Shown: positions 10,038-20,253, numbered from the stretch's first letter. The stretch is DNA of 64,000 bases from Chryseobacterium sp. OV279 (GCF_900128945.1 NZ_FQUD01000001.1:1750235-1814234); one strand, 5' to 3'. Numbers and translations are program-made. Notes: generated by a model from the sequence alone, not told the origin.

Positions 10038-13000
10038 ATGAATAATTATTTACAAATAGCCATAGATCCAAGCTGCATCCAAACCACTGATGATGCAGGA
10101 ACTCCGCAAATGACAGTGGCCGTAAGCATTACCGGTCTGTCATTTGACAAAACGGATACGAGGGAAGAATTTGAGGCAGCAAAGGAGTTGTTGAAAAATT
10201 TTAATACCCATCTTCAGCACAACAGAATCAGACTTTATTTTCTTAGCGACACCGATACGGTATATGGATATGAAGATTGTGCTATCGTTGGAAATTCAAC
10301 AGCTGGTTTACCTAGTGAATATTTAAATTATATACAAAATGAGCTGCTACAGAATATTAAAGATGAAGCACATTTAGAATATAAATTTAGAGGAATAAAC
10401 GAAGAGATTAGTGTTGAGGATAGGAACTTTAAGGAGGAGGAATATATAAACGCCGGAGAAGGCTATTCCAATATGGCTTTCGCCAATTTTTCCCAAATGC
10501 TGGCACCTCTGAACGAACAGGTAGGACTTGTACTTTTCGGAAAACAGGATATAACAGATCCTACACAGCTGAATATTCCTGCGGGAACAACAAAATTCCT
10601 GGCATTTCCTTTACATGATACTGAACCGGCAGCCGGCCCACGGCCAATCGGTTCCGGGATTTGGGAACTGAAGTATGGTCAGACGGATGAGGAGGGCATA
10701 AGCTTCGAGAATAAGTATATCTGCATTGAAACGGAAATTCCCGAAGAAACGGTTCAAAAGGGGAATATCCATCTCAGAGATGAAAAGGGAAATTTTGATG
10801 GAAAAGTTGAGATTGATGTACTGCAGGATCTTGACTGGAGCACAGATTATTATAACAGTATAGGATCCTATTTAGATTTTTCCTTTCTGCTGCAGGACTG
10901 CCTGGGTGATGCCAAAAGCATTGAACTCATTGCGGCTGATGAAAAGTCATTTGAAAAAAACATCAGAGCTATTGATGGGCTGATGTGGCGGTTGGTATTA
11001 GAACCGTTCTTTCCTCATACTAAAGAATTACCTGATGGAAGCGGTTATTTTGAGGAGCAGATCGATCCGGTTGTATATAAGTCATGGGTGGATACCACAA
11101 AGACCAATGCCAACTTAAAAAAACTGACAAAAAAATTAAAAGAAATCCTTCTTACTGATTGGACGGATAATAAAATCGTTCTTAAGGAAGCATACCGCTT
11201 CTGCCGGAAAATGGATGAAACGACCCAAACCGTTGAATTATCACTTCCCGAAAATGAATCAAAAACAGAATGGGTGGGCAAATGGACAGAATCCTGGGCC
11301 GCTGTTCTTGAAGATTGCCGGCAATTGGCAACACCTGAAAAAAGGATCATTATCGGCAGACTGCTGGATGAAACGATGAAATTTGTTAATCAAAATTCTC
11401 CACCAAAGCCAATTGTGCAGGAAAGATACCTTTTAGAATGTATTGCGCAGTATAATCAGGCTGTGTACTACCATCAATACCAAATTTCAGGAGCTGTATC
11501 TATTGGAGAATTTATGTCAAAACTCGAAACGGATATTGTACAGGTTTGGGAAAACATCAAAAAAGATCCGTTATGCCTTCTGAATTTCCTGTACGTGGAT
11601 GAAGGAGAAGAATCCGACGACATAAAAAAATTGGTTAACGATTATCTGACAGACCATGTAAAAGGATTAAAGGCTAAGATTAAAAAAGAAAAAGCGCCTG
11701 TTTATGATCCTCCAGCTATACAGGTAAAGGTATATTCTGACGACAGGATACATAACGATACCGATGATATATCGGACGAAATTGCAGGATTCGTACTGTT
11801 GAATCAGCGAAGCAGGGAACCTTATGTAAAAGAATTTGAACCCGCATCCTGGCATTATCTGAATAAAACAACGTTGACCATTAATGATACCGATACCGGG
11901 ATGACAATTCTTAAACCCTTATTCCTGCCGGAAGTGGATGGAATGCCCCTGCTGTCTTTATCCTTAACCAATCATAAGCGCGGCATTGTAGAACCCAATC
12001 TTGCACTGCATAATACGCTACAGGCACCCGGAACTGCCACCAGCAATAAAACCAAATTATCCCCTTATAAAATGGATTTTAAATGTCCGGAATTCTGGTA
12101 CGGATACCATTATCAGTTTGTGGGATTTGTGGTATTAAACAGTGGTGTTCTGCCTCCTGTGCTGAGATCGGGCAGCAGTTTAAATGCCTTTGCGCAAAGT
12201 CCGGTCATTACTGAAGACAACAGTTTGGTTAAAAATTATCATCACCTTAGAAAAGTGGCTGTTGCATCCCCTAATGTATCACCGGAGATCAATGCATCTA
12301 CGAGGCGGTTTTCGCATCAGGAACCTCCCTCAGATTTTATGCCACTGGCAAAAGAACTGTCTTTCTGGAAAGAAAAGGAATATACCCACCTTACGCTTTC
12401 CGGATCAGAGACCTTTAATCAGGTAATAACCTTCGATATTTCCAAGGCTACGACGGGCATTTGGGACTGGTTTGCGTTTGAAAAGAAAACACTGAATGAA
12501 TTGCTGGAATATCAGGGTACAGATAAATTACTGGAAGCAGTCAAAGCATTTTTAAACAAAGATGAAAGTGATACCCAAAAAAGTGATCTTAAACTACCGG
12601 ATCCGGCTGTATCTGACCTGATTCTAGTTGAATGGAGCACCGCATTTCCAAAGGCAACCGCAATGGACAGTTTTGAACTCGACAGCAAACATAAAGAACC
12701 ATTTACGGTGTCCTGGAACAAAGATTCAACAGGATATAATAAAACTGACAATATCTTTACGGTAAAAAAAGGCGAAATTATCGAAATGAAATTTCTGTCG
12801 CTGGTCGATCAGAAATACTTCGTTAAAGGAGGAAATGAAGAAATGCTGCACGAGTCTCTGATTCCGGAAGACAGAGCGGCGCATACTTATAAAAACTATT
12901 TAACATTTGCGCCTGTTTCTTATTGCTTTGAGGCGGCAAAACATCCTTCCGGCCATCTGGAAGAGGAACTTTGGGAGCTCATCAACATTACAAGTGACAG

Positions 13001-14513
13001 TAACAAAGATGTTCCGTTTCACGATAATGATTATGTAAAAGTCTTTGCCGGGGCAAAAAAATTCAAAACCGACATCAGTTTAGAATTTGCCTATATCAGT
13101 AAATTGGAAGTAAGACATCAGCGGTGGTATTGGGACGGACGGCTGGATGTATCCGGTGAACCGGAATATCTGAATAACACCCATGTTTCTCTTGATCCGG
13201 AACATTCTGAAAAATATAAAACCAGCCAGGCTATGGAATGGGAAGCCTGGTCATTCTCCACCAGACCTGATCATACGGGTACGGTCAGACAGGCCCGTTT
13301 AAAATCAAGTGACGGAGAGATCAACAGACAGTTATTGTTTTCCATCGAAAATAAAGCAGAAACAAAAGCACTCTACCATCGTTTTGCAGTCACGGCGTAT
13401 TCCCGGTATGCATTTATAGATAAGATAGATTCCGGAGAACATAGAGTGATAGAAGGAAAAATACCGATAGATAATACTTCGGTTAAAAACCAATGGAAAC
13501 GTTTTATTCAGCTGTGTAAGCGTGAAGAAAAACTCTCAGCTCCGGTGGTAAGATTTTTCATTCCACTCACAGAATCCATTACGTCTGAACAGGAAAAAAC
13601 ACTAAATCAAAATGCAGCGCCTATTATGGCGGTTGTAGAAGGAAATGTCTTTAATGAGGCGGGTCTTGCCTATGGACTTGAAATCGGGATTGAAAAACTG
13701 AACTACCTTACTAAAGAAGGTAATACGGAAGCGTACCTTAATTTTGGAGCCAGTCCAAATTTATCTCATATCAAGTCTCTTGCGCTGTCCGGTAGTGGCA
13801 GTTCAGTTGATTCTGATAATTTTATTTTTATGCCGCAGGGACCGGTAGGTTTTACATTTGATTTGGCTGCTGAAACGCCTAAAATCACTTCTTCAGCCTA
13901 TCTGCTGGATTTATCAGATAAGCATTTATCAGATGCCGTCTGTACCCTGCAGGATCAACGCCAGGCATGGAGCTTAATGAGAGTCGCTACCCGAAGTGTT
14001 ATCAAAAGGAGATTTTATGGAGGCCAGACAAAATTAGAAGATCTGACCAGCAAATGGTCTGAAAAAACCTGGGTAGAATATGTACTCGCCATCGATTCAA
14101 CCATCCCTGAAGCGTGGATCAATGAAGTAAACAAATATGGAACGGTGGAAGTAAATACTACATCATTTAAAGATTTATCGGAGATCAACACCTCCTATGA
14201 AGAACAGTATATAGTGGTCACAAAATTGGAAAATGATATGGGAGGAATGCCTGTAGAAAGTTATTACGGAACGTACTGGTATGATAAGGAAAATAATATC
14301 CTAAAAAGCGATCATGGAGAAAAAATCATTAGCAAAGGGCTTAAAGGATTTATAAGAATTCTCATTGTTCAGAAAGAAAGAAACTTCAGTTCTGATAAAA
14401 ACATATGGGAACTGCTGTTCAATGCAGATGATACCAAAATACAGGCAGATGCGCAGGTAGCCAGACCTTTGGTCACAAAAAGAGTGCCTGTGGAGTTTAA
14501 CAATATGCTCTGA
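10038..14513 (+). CDS. Giant uncharacterised protein, 1491 aa
   Basis: I do not recognise a family. It starts 13 bp after the stop of the 2222-aa gene and is surely in the same operon. There is no signal peptide, membrane segment or obvious catalytic motif. The composition is acidic, with many Trp/Tyr and alternating strand-like segments, consistent with a multidomain, mostly beta protein. A helical section lies at about 355-580. Recurrent NDTD and DTDTG-type acidic turns appear around 575-625 and could bind calcium, but this is only a hint. A hairpin terminator follows at 14565. The tandem pairing with the 2222-aa protein suggests that the two work together. Existence of the gene is certain; function is unknown. 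Confidence 0.8.
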   Translation: MNNYLQIAIDPSCIQTTDDAGTPQMTVAVSITGLSFDKTDTREEFEAAKELLKNFNTHLQHNRIRLYFLSDTDTVYGYEDCAIVGNSTAGLPSEYLNYIQNELLQNIKDEAHLEYKFRGINEEISVEDRNFKEEEYINAGEGYSNMAFANFSQMLAPLNEQVGLVLFGKQDITDPTQLNIPAGTTKFLAFPLHDTEPAAGPRPIGSGIWELKYGQTDEEGISFENKYICIETEIPEETVQKGNIHLRDEKGNFDGKVEIDVLQDLDWSTDYYNSIGSYLDFSFLLQDCLGDAKSIELIAADEKSFEKNIRAIDGLMWRLVLEPFFPHTKELPDGSGYFEEQIDPVVYKSWVDTTKTNANLKKLTKKLKEILLTDWTDNKIVLKEAYRFCRKMDETTQTVELSLPENESKTEWVGKWTESWAAVLEDCRQLATPEKRIIIGRLLDETMKFVNQNSPPKPIVQERYLLECIAQYNQAVYYHQYQISGAVSIGEFMSKLETDIVQVWENIKKDPLCLLNFLYVDEGEESDDIKKLVNDYLTDHVKGLKAKIKKEKAPVYDPPAIQVKVYSDDRIHNDTDDISDEIAGFVLLNQRSREPYVKEFEPASWHYLNKTTLTINDTDTGMTILKPLFLPEVDGMPLLSLSLTNHKRGIVEPNLALHNTLQAPGTATSNKTKLSPYKMDFKCPEFWYGYHYQFVGFVVLNSGVLPPVLRSGSSLNAFAQSPVITEDNSLVKNYHHLRKVAVASPNVSPEINASTRRFSHQEPPSDFMPLAKELSFWKEKEYTHLTLSGSETFNQVITFDISKATTGIWDWFAFEKKTLNELLEYQGTDKLLEAVKAFLNKDESDTQKSDLKLPDPAVSDLILVEWSTAFPKATAMDSFELDSKHKEPFTVSWNKDSTGYNKTDNIFTVKKGEIIEMKFLSLVDQKYFVKGGNEEMLHESLIPEDRAAHTYKNYLTFAPVSYCFEAAKHPSGHLEEELWELINITSDSNKDVPFHDNDYVKVFAGAKKFKTDISLEFAYISKLEVRHQRWYWDGRLDVSGEPEYLNNTHVSLDPEHSEKYKTSQAMEWEAWSFSTRPDHTGTVRQARLKSSDGEINRQLLFSIENKAETKALYHRFAVTAYSRYAFIDKIDSGEHRVIEGKIPIDNTSVKNQWKRFIQLCKREEKLSAPVVRFFIPLTESITSEQEKTLNQNAAPIMAVVEGNVFNEAGLAYGLEIGIEKLNYLTKEGNTEAYLNFGASPNLSHIKSLALSGSGSSVDSDNFIFMPQGPVGFTFDLAAETPKITSSAYLLDLSDKHLSDAVCTLQDQRQAWSLMRVATRSVIKRRFYGGQTKLEDLTSKWSEKTWVEYVLAIDSTIPEAWINEVNKYGTVEVNTTSFKDLSEINTSYEEQYIVVTKLENDMGGMPVESYYGTYWYDKENNILKSDHGEKIISKGLKGFIRILIVQKERNFSSDKNIWELLFNADDTKIQADAQVARPLVTKRVPVEFNNML

Positions 14514-14564
14514 GCCGGTTAGTGCGTACAGTAGTATCATTATAAACCGATGCCGGAATGTTCT

Positions 14565-14607
14565 AAATAGTATTCAGATAAACAGGATTTATTTGGATAC
14601 TATTTTT
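14565..14607 (+). terminator. Terminator of the giant-protein operon
   Basis: AAATAGTATTCA (14565-14576) pairs with TGGATACTATTT (14594-14605, one G-U pair), with a 17-nt loop and a short T-run. It is the only structured element in the 323-bp gap before gnd; the rest of that gap is AT-rich with no gene. Confidence 0.6.
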
Positions 14608-14836
14608 ATGCTTTGTTCAAAATAAGTTATTAAATCCTTATTGTGTGAATTTTAATAATTGAGATATTTTTAAATTACTGATGCAATGTGTTTTAGCGGT
14701 TTTTAAAAGTGTGAATTAAATGAATAGGCTTTTGTCTTTCCGTTGTGAAGAATTTTTTTCTACCCAATTATTTTTTTCCTGATTGGCATTTGCGTAATTT
14801 TATTCTCTGTATAACAGAATTCATACTAATAAATAA

Positions 14837-16255
14837 ATGGAAAGATATAATTACGGAATGATTGGCCTCGGAGTAATGGGACGCAATCTTCTTTATAATA
14901 TTGCCGATAACGGCTTTTCTATCGCCGGATTCGACCTTGATGGAGAGAAAGTAAAAGAACTACAGGACGGCGCCACCTCAGAAATGAAAGTAAAAGGAAC
15001 AGGTACGATGGAAGATTTTGTATCTGCCCTGGAAACCCCAAGGAAAATTATTCTTATGGTTCCGGCCGGAAAGCCTGTAGATGCGGTTCTGGAAAGTATC
15101 ACACCGCTTTTAAGCACAGGAGATATCGTAATTGATGCCGGTAATTCTTATTTCCAAGATACCAACAGACGTGTTGCGGATCTGGCCTCAAAGAATCTTC
15201 ACTTTATGGGAATGGGTGTTTCCGGAGGTGAAAAAGGAGCCAGAACAGGCCCAAGCATCATGCCGGGTGGAGATCTGGAAGCTTTCCATCTTATTCAGCC
15301 TATGCTGGAAGCTATTTCAGCCAAAGTGGGCAATGAAGCGTGTACCGCTTATATGGGAAAAGATTCCGCAGGAAACTATGTGAAAATGGTTCACAACGGA
15401 ATTGAATACGCGATCATGCAGCTAATCAGCGAAGCCTATGATTTGTTGAAAAGAGGTGCGAATTTAAACAACGATCAGTTATACCAGGTTTTCAAAGAAT
15501 GGAATAATGGTGAAATGAATTCATTCCTGATCGAGATCACAAGAGATATTTTTCAGCAGAAAGATTCATTGACAGATGGTTATCTTGTCGATCAGATCTT
15601 AGATAAAGCAGGAGCTAAGGGAACCGGAAAATGGACCTCCGAGCAGGCTATGGAAATAGGAGTTTCTATTCCTACTATTGATATTGCAGTAACTTCCAGA
15701 ATTTTATCAGCCTATAAAGAAGAGAGGGTTCAGGCTTCTCAGCTGTATGCTGAAAAAGAAATGGTAAGTCCGGAAAATACAGAATTATTCATTAAAGAAG
15801 TGGGTGATGCTCTATATTTAGCAACATTGATCAGCTATGCACAGGGATTGGCCTTACTGGTAAAAGCTTCTGAAGAATACAATTTCCAGATTCCTTTGAA
15901 AGATGTGGTGAAAATCTGGAGAGGAGGATGTATCATCCGCTCGGTGCTGTTGGAAAAGTTTTATTCCGCATATACCAAAGATCCTCTTCTGTCCAATATT
16001 TTACTGGATCAGGATATTTCCGTGATCGTTAAGGATAAAATTAAATCATTACGAAAAACAGCTGCTTATGCTGCTTCAAATGGAATTTCAAGTTTAGGGA
16101 TTCAGACTGCTTTAGGATATTTTGACGCCTATACCACAGAATCACTGCCTGTGAATCTGATTCAGGCGCAGCGGGATTATTTCGGAGCACATACTTATCA
16201 GAGAACAGACAGAGAAGGTGTTTTTCACACTTCATGGCAAACTGCAAACGATTAA
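14837..16255 (+). CDS. gnd: 6-phosphogluconate dehydrogenase (decarboxylating)
   Basis: 472 residues, the usual length for the enzyme. It oxidises 6-phosphogluconate to ribulose 5-phosphate and CO2 with reduction of NADP+, in the cytoplasm. The N-terminal Rossmann fold has G10-x-G12-x-x-G15. The substrate-binding signature MGMGVSGGEKGARTGPS lies near 127-143, and the catalytic helix KMVHNGIEYAIMQ follows near 184. The C-terminal all-helical domain and tail (FGAHTYQRTDREG) are intact. It is the first gene of a gnd-zwf-pgl operon: zwf begins almost directly at its end. A strong assignment. Confidence 0.97.
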   Translation: MERYNYGMIGLGVMGRNLLYNIADNGFSIAGFDLDGEKVKELQDGATSEMKVKGTGTMEDFVSALETPRKIILMVPAGKPVDAVLESITPLLSTGDIVIDAGNSYFQDTNRRVADLASKNLHFMGMGVSGGEKGARTGPSIMPGGDLEAFHLIQPMLEAISAKVGNEACTAYMGKDSAGNYVKMVHNGIEYAIMQLISEAYDLLKRGANLNNDQLYQVFKEWNNGEMNSFLIEITRDIFQQKDSLTDGYLVDQILDKAGAKGTGKWTSEQAMEIGVSIPTIDIAVTSRILSAYKEERVQASQLYAEKEMVSPENTELFIKEVGDALYLATLISYAQGLALLVKASEEYNFQIPLKDVVKIWRGGCIIRSVLLEKFYSAYTKDPLLSNILLDQDISVIVKDKIKSLRKTAAYAASNGISSLGIQTALGYFDAYTTESLPVNLIQAQRDYFGAHTYQRTDREGVFHTSWQTAND

Positions 16256-16266
16256 AATTGGGAAAA

Positions 16267-17748
16267 ATGAATGACAATAAAGTCTTGAAGCCAACTACAA
16301 TTATCATATTTGGTGCGACAGGAGATTTGGCGAAAAGAAAACTTTTTCCGGCGTTTTATAATTTATACATCGACGGCAGAATGCCCAAAGGTTTTAATAT
16401 TCTGGCACTCGGAAGAGCAGACAATACCAATGAATATTTTAAAAACTACATCAAAGAAAACCTTGAGAATTTCTCAAGGAAAAAGATAACTACAGAAGAC
16501 TGGGCCGGTTTTCAGGCTCATATTACTTATTTTCAGCATCAACTGGATGAGGAAAGTTCTTACAAAAATCTGCACCAGAAATTAGAGGATTTTGATAAGG
16601 TTTACGGAACGAGAGGGAACAGGTTGTTTTATTTATCCATCGGACCTGATTTCGTTTCTACCATTTCCAATCATATCAAAAATTCAGCATTGGCTTCTGA
16701 CGCTAAAAAAGACCGCATCATTATCGAAAAACCATTCGGTCATGATAAACAGTCGGCAATTGAACTGAACAGTTTACTGGCTGAAACGTTTGAAGAGGAG
16801 CAGATTTACCGTATCGATCATTATTTGGGGAAAGAAACTGTACAGAATATATTAGCATTTAGATTCGGAAATTCTATTTTTGAACCTTTATGGGACAGTA
16901 AGCATATAGAATCCGTGCAGATTACCGTTGCGGAAGAAGTAGGTGTTGAAACCAGAGGCGCTTTCTATGAGCAGACCGGAGCGCTTAAGGATATGATTCA
17001 GAACCATTTATTGCAAATTCTTTGTATGGTCGCTATGGAACCACCGGCTTCACTGGAAGCGGGCGAAATCAGAGACCGCAAGGTAGATGTTTTGAAATCT
17101 ATCCGCAGAATTCCGGCAGATCAGGTGGATCATTATGCCGTAAGAGGCCAGTACGGAAAAGGCATCGTGAATGGAGTAGAGGCTAAAGGCTATCGTCAGG
17201 AAGACGGAATTGCTACCGATTCCAATACGGAAACTTTTGCCGCTGTAAAATTCTATCTGGATAATGAAAGATGGCAGGACGTTCCTTTTTACGTTCGTAC
17301 AGGGAAGAAAATGAAGGAAAAGCATTCTTATATTACCATTCAGTTTAAACCGCTTCCACATTCTACATTTTCAGAAAGCTCACAGCACTTATCTGCTAAT
17401 AGATTGATTATCAATATTCAGCCATTAATGGATATCAGACTGCAGTTTATGGCAAAGAAACCGGGACTTTCATTGGTGTTAAAGCCTGTTGAAATGATTT
17501 TCGACAATTTCGCCTGTCAGGAAGATACCCCTGAAGCTTACGAAACACTATTACTTGATGCACTTATAGGAGATCTTACTTTGTTTATGCGTTCCGATCA
17601 GGTGGAAGAAGCCTGGGATGTTGTCAAAACCATTCAGGAAGCCTGGGCAAGCAATAAAGATGCATCTTTTCCAAACTATGAAGCAGGAAGCTGGGGCCCG
17701 AAAGAAAGTATTGCACTGGTTGAAAGACAGGGGCATAACTGGGTGTAA
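16267..17748 (+). CDS. zwf: Glucose-6-phosphate 1-dehydrogenase
   Basis: Converts glucose 6-phosphate to 6-phosphoglucono-1,5-lactone, the entry step of the oxidative pentose phosphate pathway. The nucleotide-binding motif IIFGATGDLAKRKL is close to the N terminus, and the active-site signature YRIDHYLGKETVQN is present with its substrate-binding Lys. I chose the ATG at 16267 because it gives 493 residues and places the GATGDL motif at the usual distance; an upstream in-frame ATG at 16234 would overlap the end of gnd and add eleven unlikely residues. Position between gnd and pgl confirms the pathway role. Confidence 0.96.
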   Translation: MNDNKVLKPTTIIIFGATGDLAKRKLFPAFYNLYIDGRMPKGFNILALGRADNTNEYFKNYIKENLENFSRKKITTEDWAGFQAHITYFQHQLDEESSYKNLHQKLEDFDKVYGTRGNRLFYLSIGPDFVSTISNHIKNSALASDAKKDRIIIEKPFGHDKQSAIELNSLLAETFEEEQIYRIDHYLGKETVQNILAFRFGNSIFEPLWDSKHIESVQITVAEEVGVETRGAFYEQTGALKDMIQNHLLQILCMVAMEPPASLEAGEIRDRKVDVLKSIRRIPADQVDHYAVRGQYGKGIVNGVEAKGYRQEDGIATDSNTETFAAVKFYLDNERWQDVPFYVRTGKKMKEKHSYITIQFKPLPHSTFSESSQHLSANRLIINIQPLMDIRLQFMAKKPGLSLVLKPVEMIFDNFACQEDTPEAYETLLLDALIGDLTLFMRSDQVEEAWDVVKTIQEAWASNKDASFPNYEAGSWGPKESIALVERQGHNWV

Positions 17749-17773
17749 CATATCAATTTAAATTAGAAGAAAA

Positions 17774-18484
17774 ATGAATATCACAGTATTTAACGATCTG
17801 GAGAAATTATATACAAAAGCAGCGGATACATTTGTGGATCTTTCCAAAAAATCGATTCAGAAAAATGACCGTTTCGTGGTCGCTTTAAGTGGAGGTTCTT
17901 CTCCTAAAGCTATTTTTAATCTGCTGGCGACTGAGGAGTATGCAGACAAAGTTGAATGGAACAAACTCTACTTTTTTTGGGTAGACGAACGCTGGGTTCC
18001 TTTAGATGATGATAAAAGCAATGCACTGATGACCTTCGAGACTCTTCTGAATAAAGTTCCCGTCAATAAAGATCAGATTTTCCCTATGTATGAAGACGGA
18101 ATACTTCCGGAAGATTATGCTGCTGAATACGAGCAACAGATTAAAAATGTTCTCGGAAATGATGGGGTTTTTGATTTTATTCTTTTAGGAATGGGAGACG
18201 ACGGTCACACGGCTTCTCTGTTTCCGGGTGAGGCTGTTCTGGATGAAAATGAAAAGTGGGTGTCCGCTTATTATCTGAAATCTCAGGAAATGTTCAGAAT
18301 CACTCTGACGTCACCATTGATTAACAAAGCTGAAAATATACTGATTATTGCATTCGGAGAGTCGAAAAAACATGCCCTGAATGAGGTTTTAAACGGTGAG
18401 TACAATCCAAAACTGTACCCGTTACAGCTTATTGACAGAAAAGAAGGCCTTCAGTTGTTCACCGATGAAAAGGCGAAAGGCTAA
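17774..18484 (+). CDS. pgl: 6-phosphogluconolactonase (DevB/SOL type)
   Basis: 236 residues. Hydrolyses 6-phosphogluconolactone to 6-phosphogluconate, linking the reactions of zwf and gnd. Family motifs are all visible: ALSGGSSPKAIF near 35-46 for phosphate binding, FFWVDERWVP near 70, and LGMGDDGHTASLFPG near 140 with the catalytic His. It lies 25 bp after zwf and is the last gene of the operon, followed at once by a strong terminator. The three genes together supply NADPH and pentose phosphates. Confidence 0.96.
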   Translation: MNITVFNDLEKLYTKAADTFVDLSKKSIQKNDRFVVALSGGSSPKAIFNLLATEEYADKVEWNKLYFFWVDERWVPLDDDKSNALMTFETLLNKVPVNKDQIFPMYEDGILPEDYAAEYEQQIKNVLGNDGVFDFILLGMGDDGHTASLFPGEAVLDENEKWVSAYYLKSQEMFRITLTSPLINKAENILIIAFGESKKHALNEVLNGEYNPKLYPLQLIDRKEGLQLFTDEKAKG

Positions 18485-18510
18485 ACGACTATTAATATTA
18501 ATATAAGATC

Positions 18511-18552
18511 AGAGCGCACCGTTAGAAATCTAACGGTGCGCTCTTTTTTTTA
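18511..18552 (+). terminator. Strong intrinsic terminator after pgl
   Basis: A 15-bp perfect stem (18511-18525 with 18530-18544) closes a 4-nt AAAT loop and is followed by a run of T. It is the strongest terminator in the window and marks the end of gnd-zwf-pgl. Confidence 0.95.
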
Positions 18553-18655
18553 ACTGAAAATGGTTAAATTATAAGTGTTTTGAATGTATTCTAGTGTATT
18601 GATAATGTGTTTGTAATTTATTATTAAAAAAATCACCATATATTGAAATATTAAT

Positions 18656-18663
18656 TAAATTTG
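18656..18663 (+). promoter_or_regulatory. Candidate -7 box upstream of pncA
   Basis: TAAATTTG fits the Bacteroidota -7 consensus TAnnTTTG and lies about 105 bp before the pncA start in an otherwise empty 283-bp gap. No TTG sits at the proper -33 spacing, so this is weak. Confidence 0.3.
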
Positions 18664-18767
18664 TTTTAGCCGGACTGCCGGTTTTAGATTTATCATTTCT
18701 CTATCGTATAAAATAGAAAAGGTAAAATATCCAATCCAAAATAAACTAATAACATATAACCTTTATT

Positions 18768-19358
18768 ATGAATGCTTTAATTATTATCGATGTACAGTAT
18801 GATTTTTTACCGGGAGGCTCTTTGGCCGTTAACCATGGTGATGAAATTGTACAGACAATCAACGATTTACAGTCCAAATATGATTTGGTGGTCGCTACAC
18901 AGGACTGGCACCCGAGAGGTCACAAGAGTTTCGTTACGTCTCATCCGGGGAAAGAACCGTTTGAAGAAATATCTTTAAACGGGCTGAACCAGGTATTGTG
19001 GCCCGAACACTGCATACAGGGAACAAAAGGAGCAGAGCTGGTTCCGGAACTTTTAACGAATGCTGTTGAGGCTATTTTTAGAAAAGGAATGGATAAAGAA
19101 ATTGACAGTTACAGTGGCTTTTTCGATAATGGCAGAAAAAAATCCACAGGTATGGCTGATTATCTTAAAGGACGTGGAGTTACCGAAGTAGCCGTTTGCG
19201 GAGTAGCCGCCGATTATTGTGTGTACTATACGGCCAATGATGCGCTGGACTTAGGTTTTAAATCAAGTATTATAGAAAGCGCTTCCAAACCGATAGATCC
19301 CGAAAGATATGCAAGGATGAAGAAAGACTTCCAGGCAAAAGGAGGAACTGTTATTTAA
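18768..19358 (+). CDS. pncA: Nicotinamidase
   Basis: 196 residues of the isochorismatase-like hydrolase fold. It deamidates nicotinamide to nicotinate for NAD+ salvage and commonly also hydrolyses pyrazinamide. The catalytic triad is visible as D8 (IIIDVQYDF), K106 (IFRKGMD) and C151 (GVAADYCV), and the metal site as D46 and H48 in QDWHPRGH together with H81 in WPEHCIQGT. It stands alone after the pentose phosphate terminator and is itself followed by a hairpin, so it is probably monocistronic. Confidence 0.96.
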   Translation: MNALIIIDVQYDFLPGGSLAVNHGDEIVQTINDLQSKYDLVVATQDWHPRGHKSFVTSHPGKEPFEEISLNGLNQVLWPEHCIQGTKGAELVPELLTNAVEAIFRKGMDKEIDSYSGFFDNGRKKSTGMADYLKGRGVTEVAVCGVAADYCVYYTANDALDLGFKSSIIESASKPIDPERYARMKKDFQAKGGTVI

Positions 19359-19440
19359 CGGTTGATGTTTTCCTGAATATTTATATAATGGAATATGAGG
19401 AATTGGTTTTGGCTGATCTGTCATGTTCCGCTAGAAAAAT

Positions 19441-19472
19441 AAAACCTTCAAATTAATTTGGAGGTTTTTTAT
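19441..19472 (+). terminator. Intrinsic terminator after pncA
   Basis: AAAACCTTCAAAT pairs with ATTTGGAGGTTTT (one G-U pair) around a minimal loop, followed by TT-ATTTT. It lies about 80 bp after the pncA stop. Confidence 0.75.
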
Positions 19473-19627
19473 TTTCATCATCCTAATTTTCATTTCCATT
19501 TCTGTATTCAGGATGCAAAAATTCCACGAATGTACAGCCAATAAAAAACAAAAATGTCAACATATGTTGAATGTTTTAAAAATGTTGAAATCTACATTTG
19601 CTCTGTTAATTCAATACAAAAAATATC

Positions 19628-20113
19628 ATGAAGCGTATCATATTCAACCTTTCTGCATTCTGCTTAGGATGCCTTGCCTTTTCTCAAACTCATACATCCT
19701 CTGTCATCAACAAAAACCCCAAATCCCTTTTTGATCCCACTCCGTTTGCTTTTTCTCATACTACCAGCCATGATGGGGAAGGACAGTATGTATTTATATC
19801 CGGGCAAAGCGGTGGAGAAGGTTTGAAGCATAGCCTTTCTGCAGATTTCAGAACTCAGGTGAAGTGGTCTCTGAAAAATTTAGAAACAGTGCTTTCGGAA
19901 TATGGATTAGGGGTTAATGATGTCCTTAAAATCACGATCCTCATCGTTGATCATGATCAGGAAAAACTTAAAATATGGACGGAAGAAATGCATAAAACAT
20001 GGAAAAGCCATACGTTCCCGGCCAGTACTTTAATTCCTGTCCCTAAATTGGCACTGGATGATATGCAGATCGAAGTAGATGCAGTTGCTTTCAGTAAAAA
20101 GAAAATACATTAA
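19628..20113 (+). CDS. Exported RidA/YjgF-family protein
   Basis: 161 residues with a Sec-type signal peptide (MKRIIFNLSAFCLGCLAFSQ) and a single RidA (YjgF/YER057c/UK114) domain. Typical features are YVFISGQSG, DVLKITILIVD and a C-terminal IEVDAVAF strand. In imine-deaminating RidA enzymes an Arg follows FPA and binds the carboxylate; here that place is S133 (FPASTL). An enamine/imine deaminase activity is therefore doubtful, and the export signal places the protein in the periplasm or outside, unlike classical RidA. Small-molecule binding is more likely. Fold assignment is good; function is open. Confidence 0.85.
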   Translation: MKRIIFNLSAFCLGCLAFSQTHTSSVINKNPKSLFDPTPFAFSHTTSHDGEGQYVFISGQSGGEGLKHSLSADFRTQVKWSLKNLETVLSEYGLGVNDVLKITILIVDHDQEKLKIWTEEMHKTWKSHTFPASTLIPVPKLALDDMQIEVDAVAFSKKKIH

Positions 20114-20125
20114 GCAGAGTTTCGG

Positions 20126-20230
20126 GTTGGAGAGTTTGAGAGTTTTAGAGTTTGAGTGTGTCGGGGTCGGGTTTTGGGTTTTGGGTTTTCAGATATATGA
20201 AATCTGACGTCTGAAATCTAATATTCACCA
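20126..20230. repeat. Dispersed intergenic repeat, copy 1
   Basis: Low-complexity runs of GAGAGTTTGAGAGTTTTAGA type, then GGGTTTTGGGTTTTGGG, then ATCTGACGTCTGAAATCT. The same building blocks recur at 21013-21150, 26527-26632 and 51770-51800, always just after a gene end. Confidence 0.65.
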
Positions 20231-20253
20231 TCTGAAAACTTCTGTCAATGAAA

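Noticed and set aside
16234..16266. An upstream start for zwf at 16234.
   Set aside because: It overlaps the end of gnd and adds residues outside the family; 16267 fits the usual N terminus.
19513..19734. A 73-codon plus-strand frame overlapping the start of the RidA-like gene.
   Set aside because: The sequence is not protein-like, and it overlaps the signal peptide of a recognised gene in another frame.
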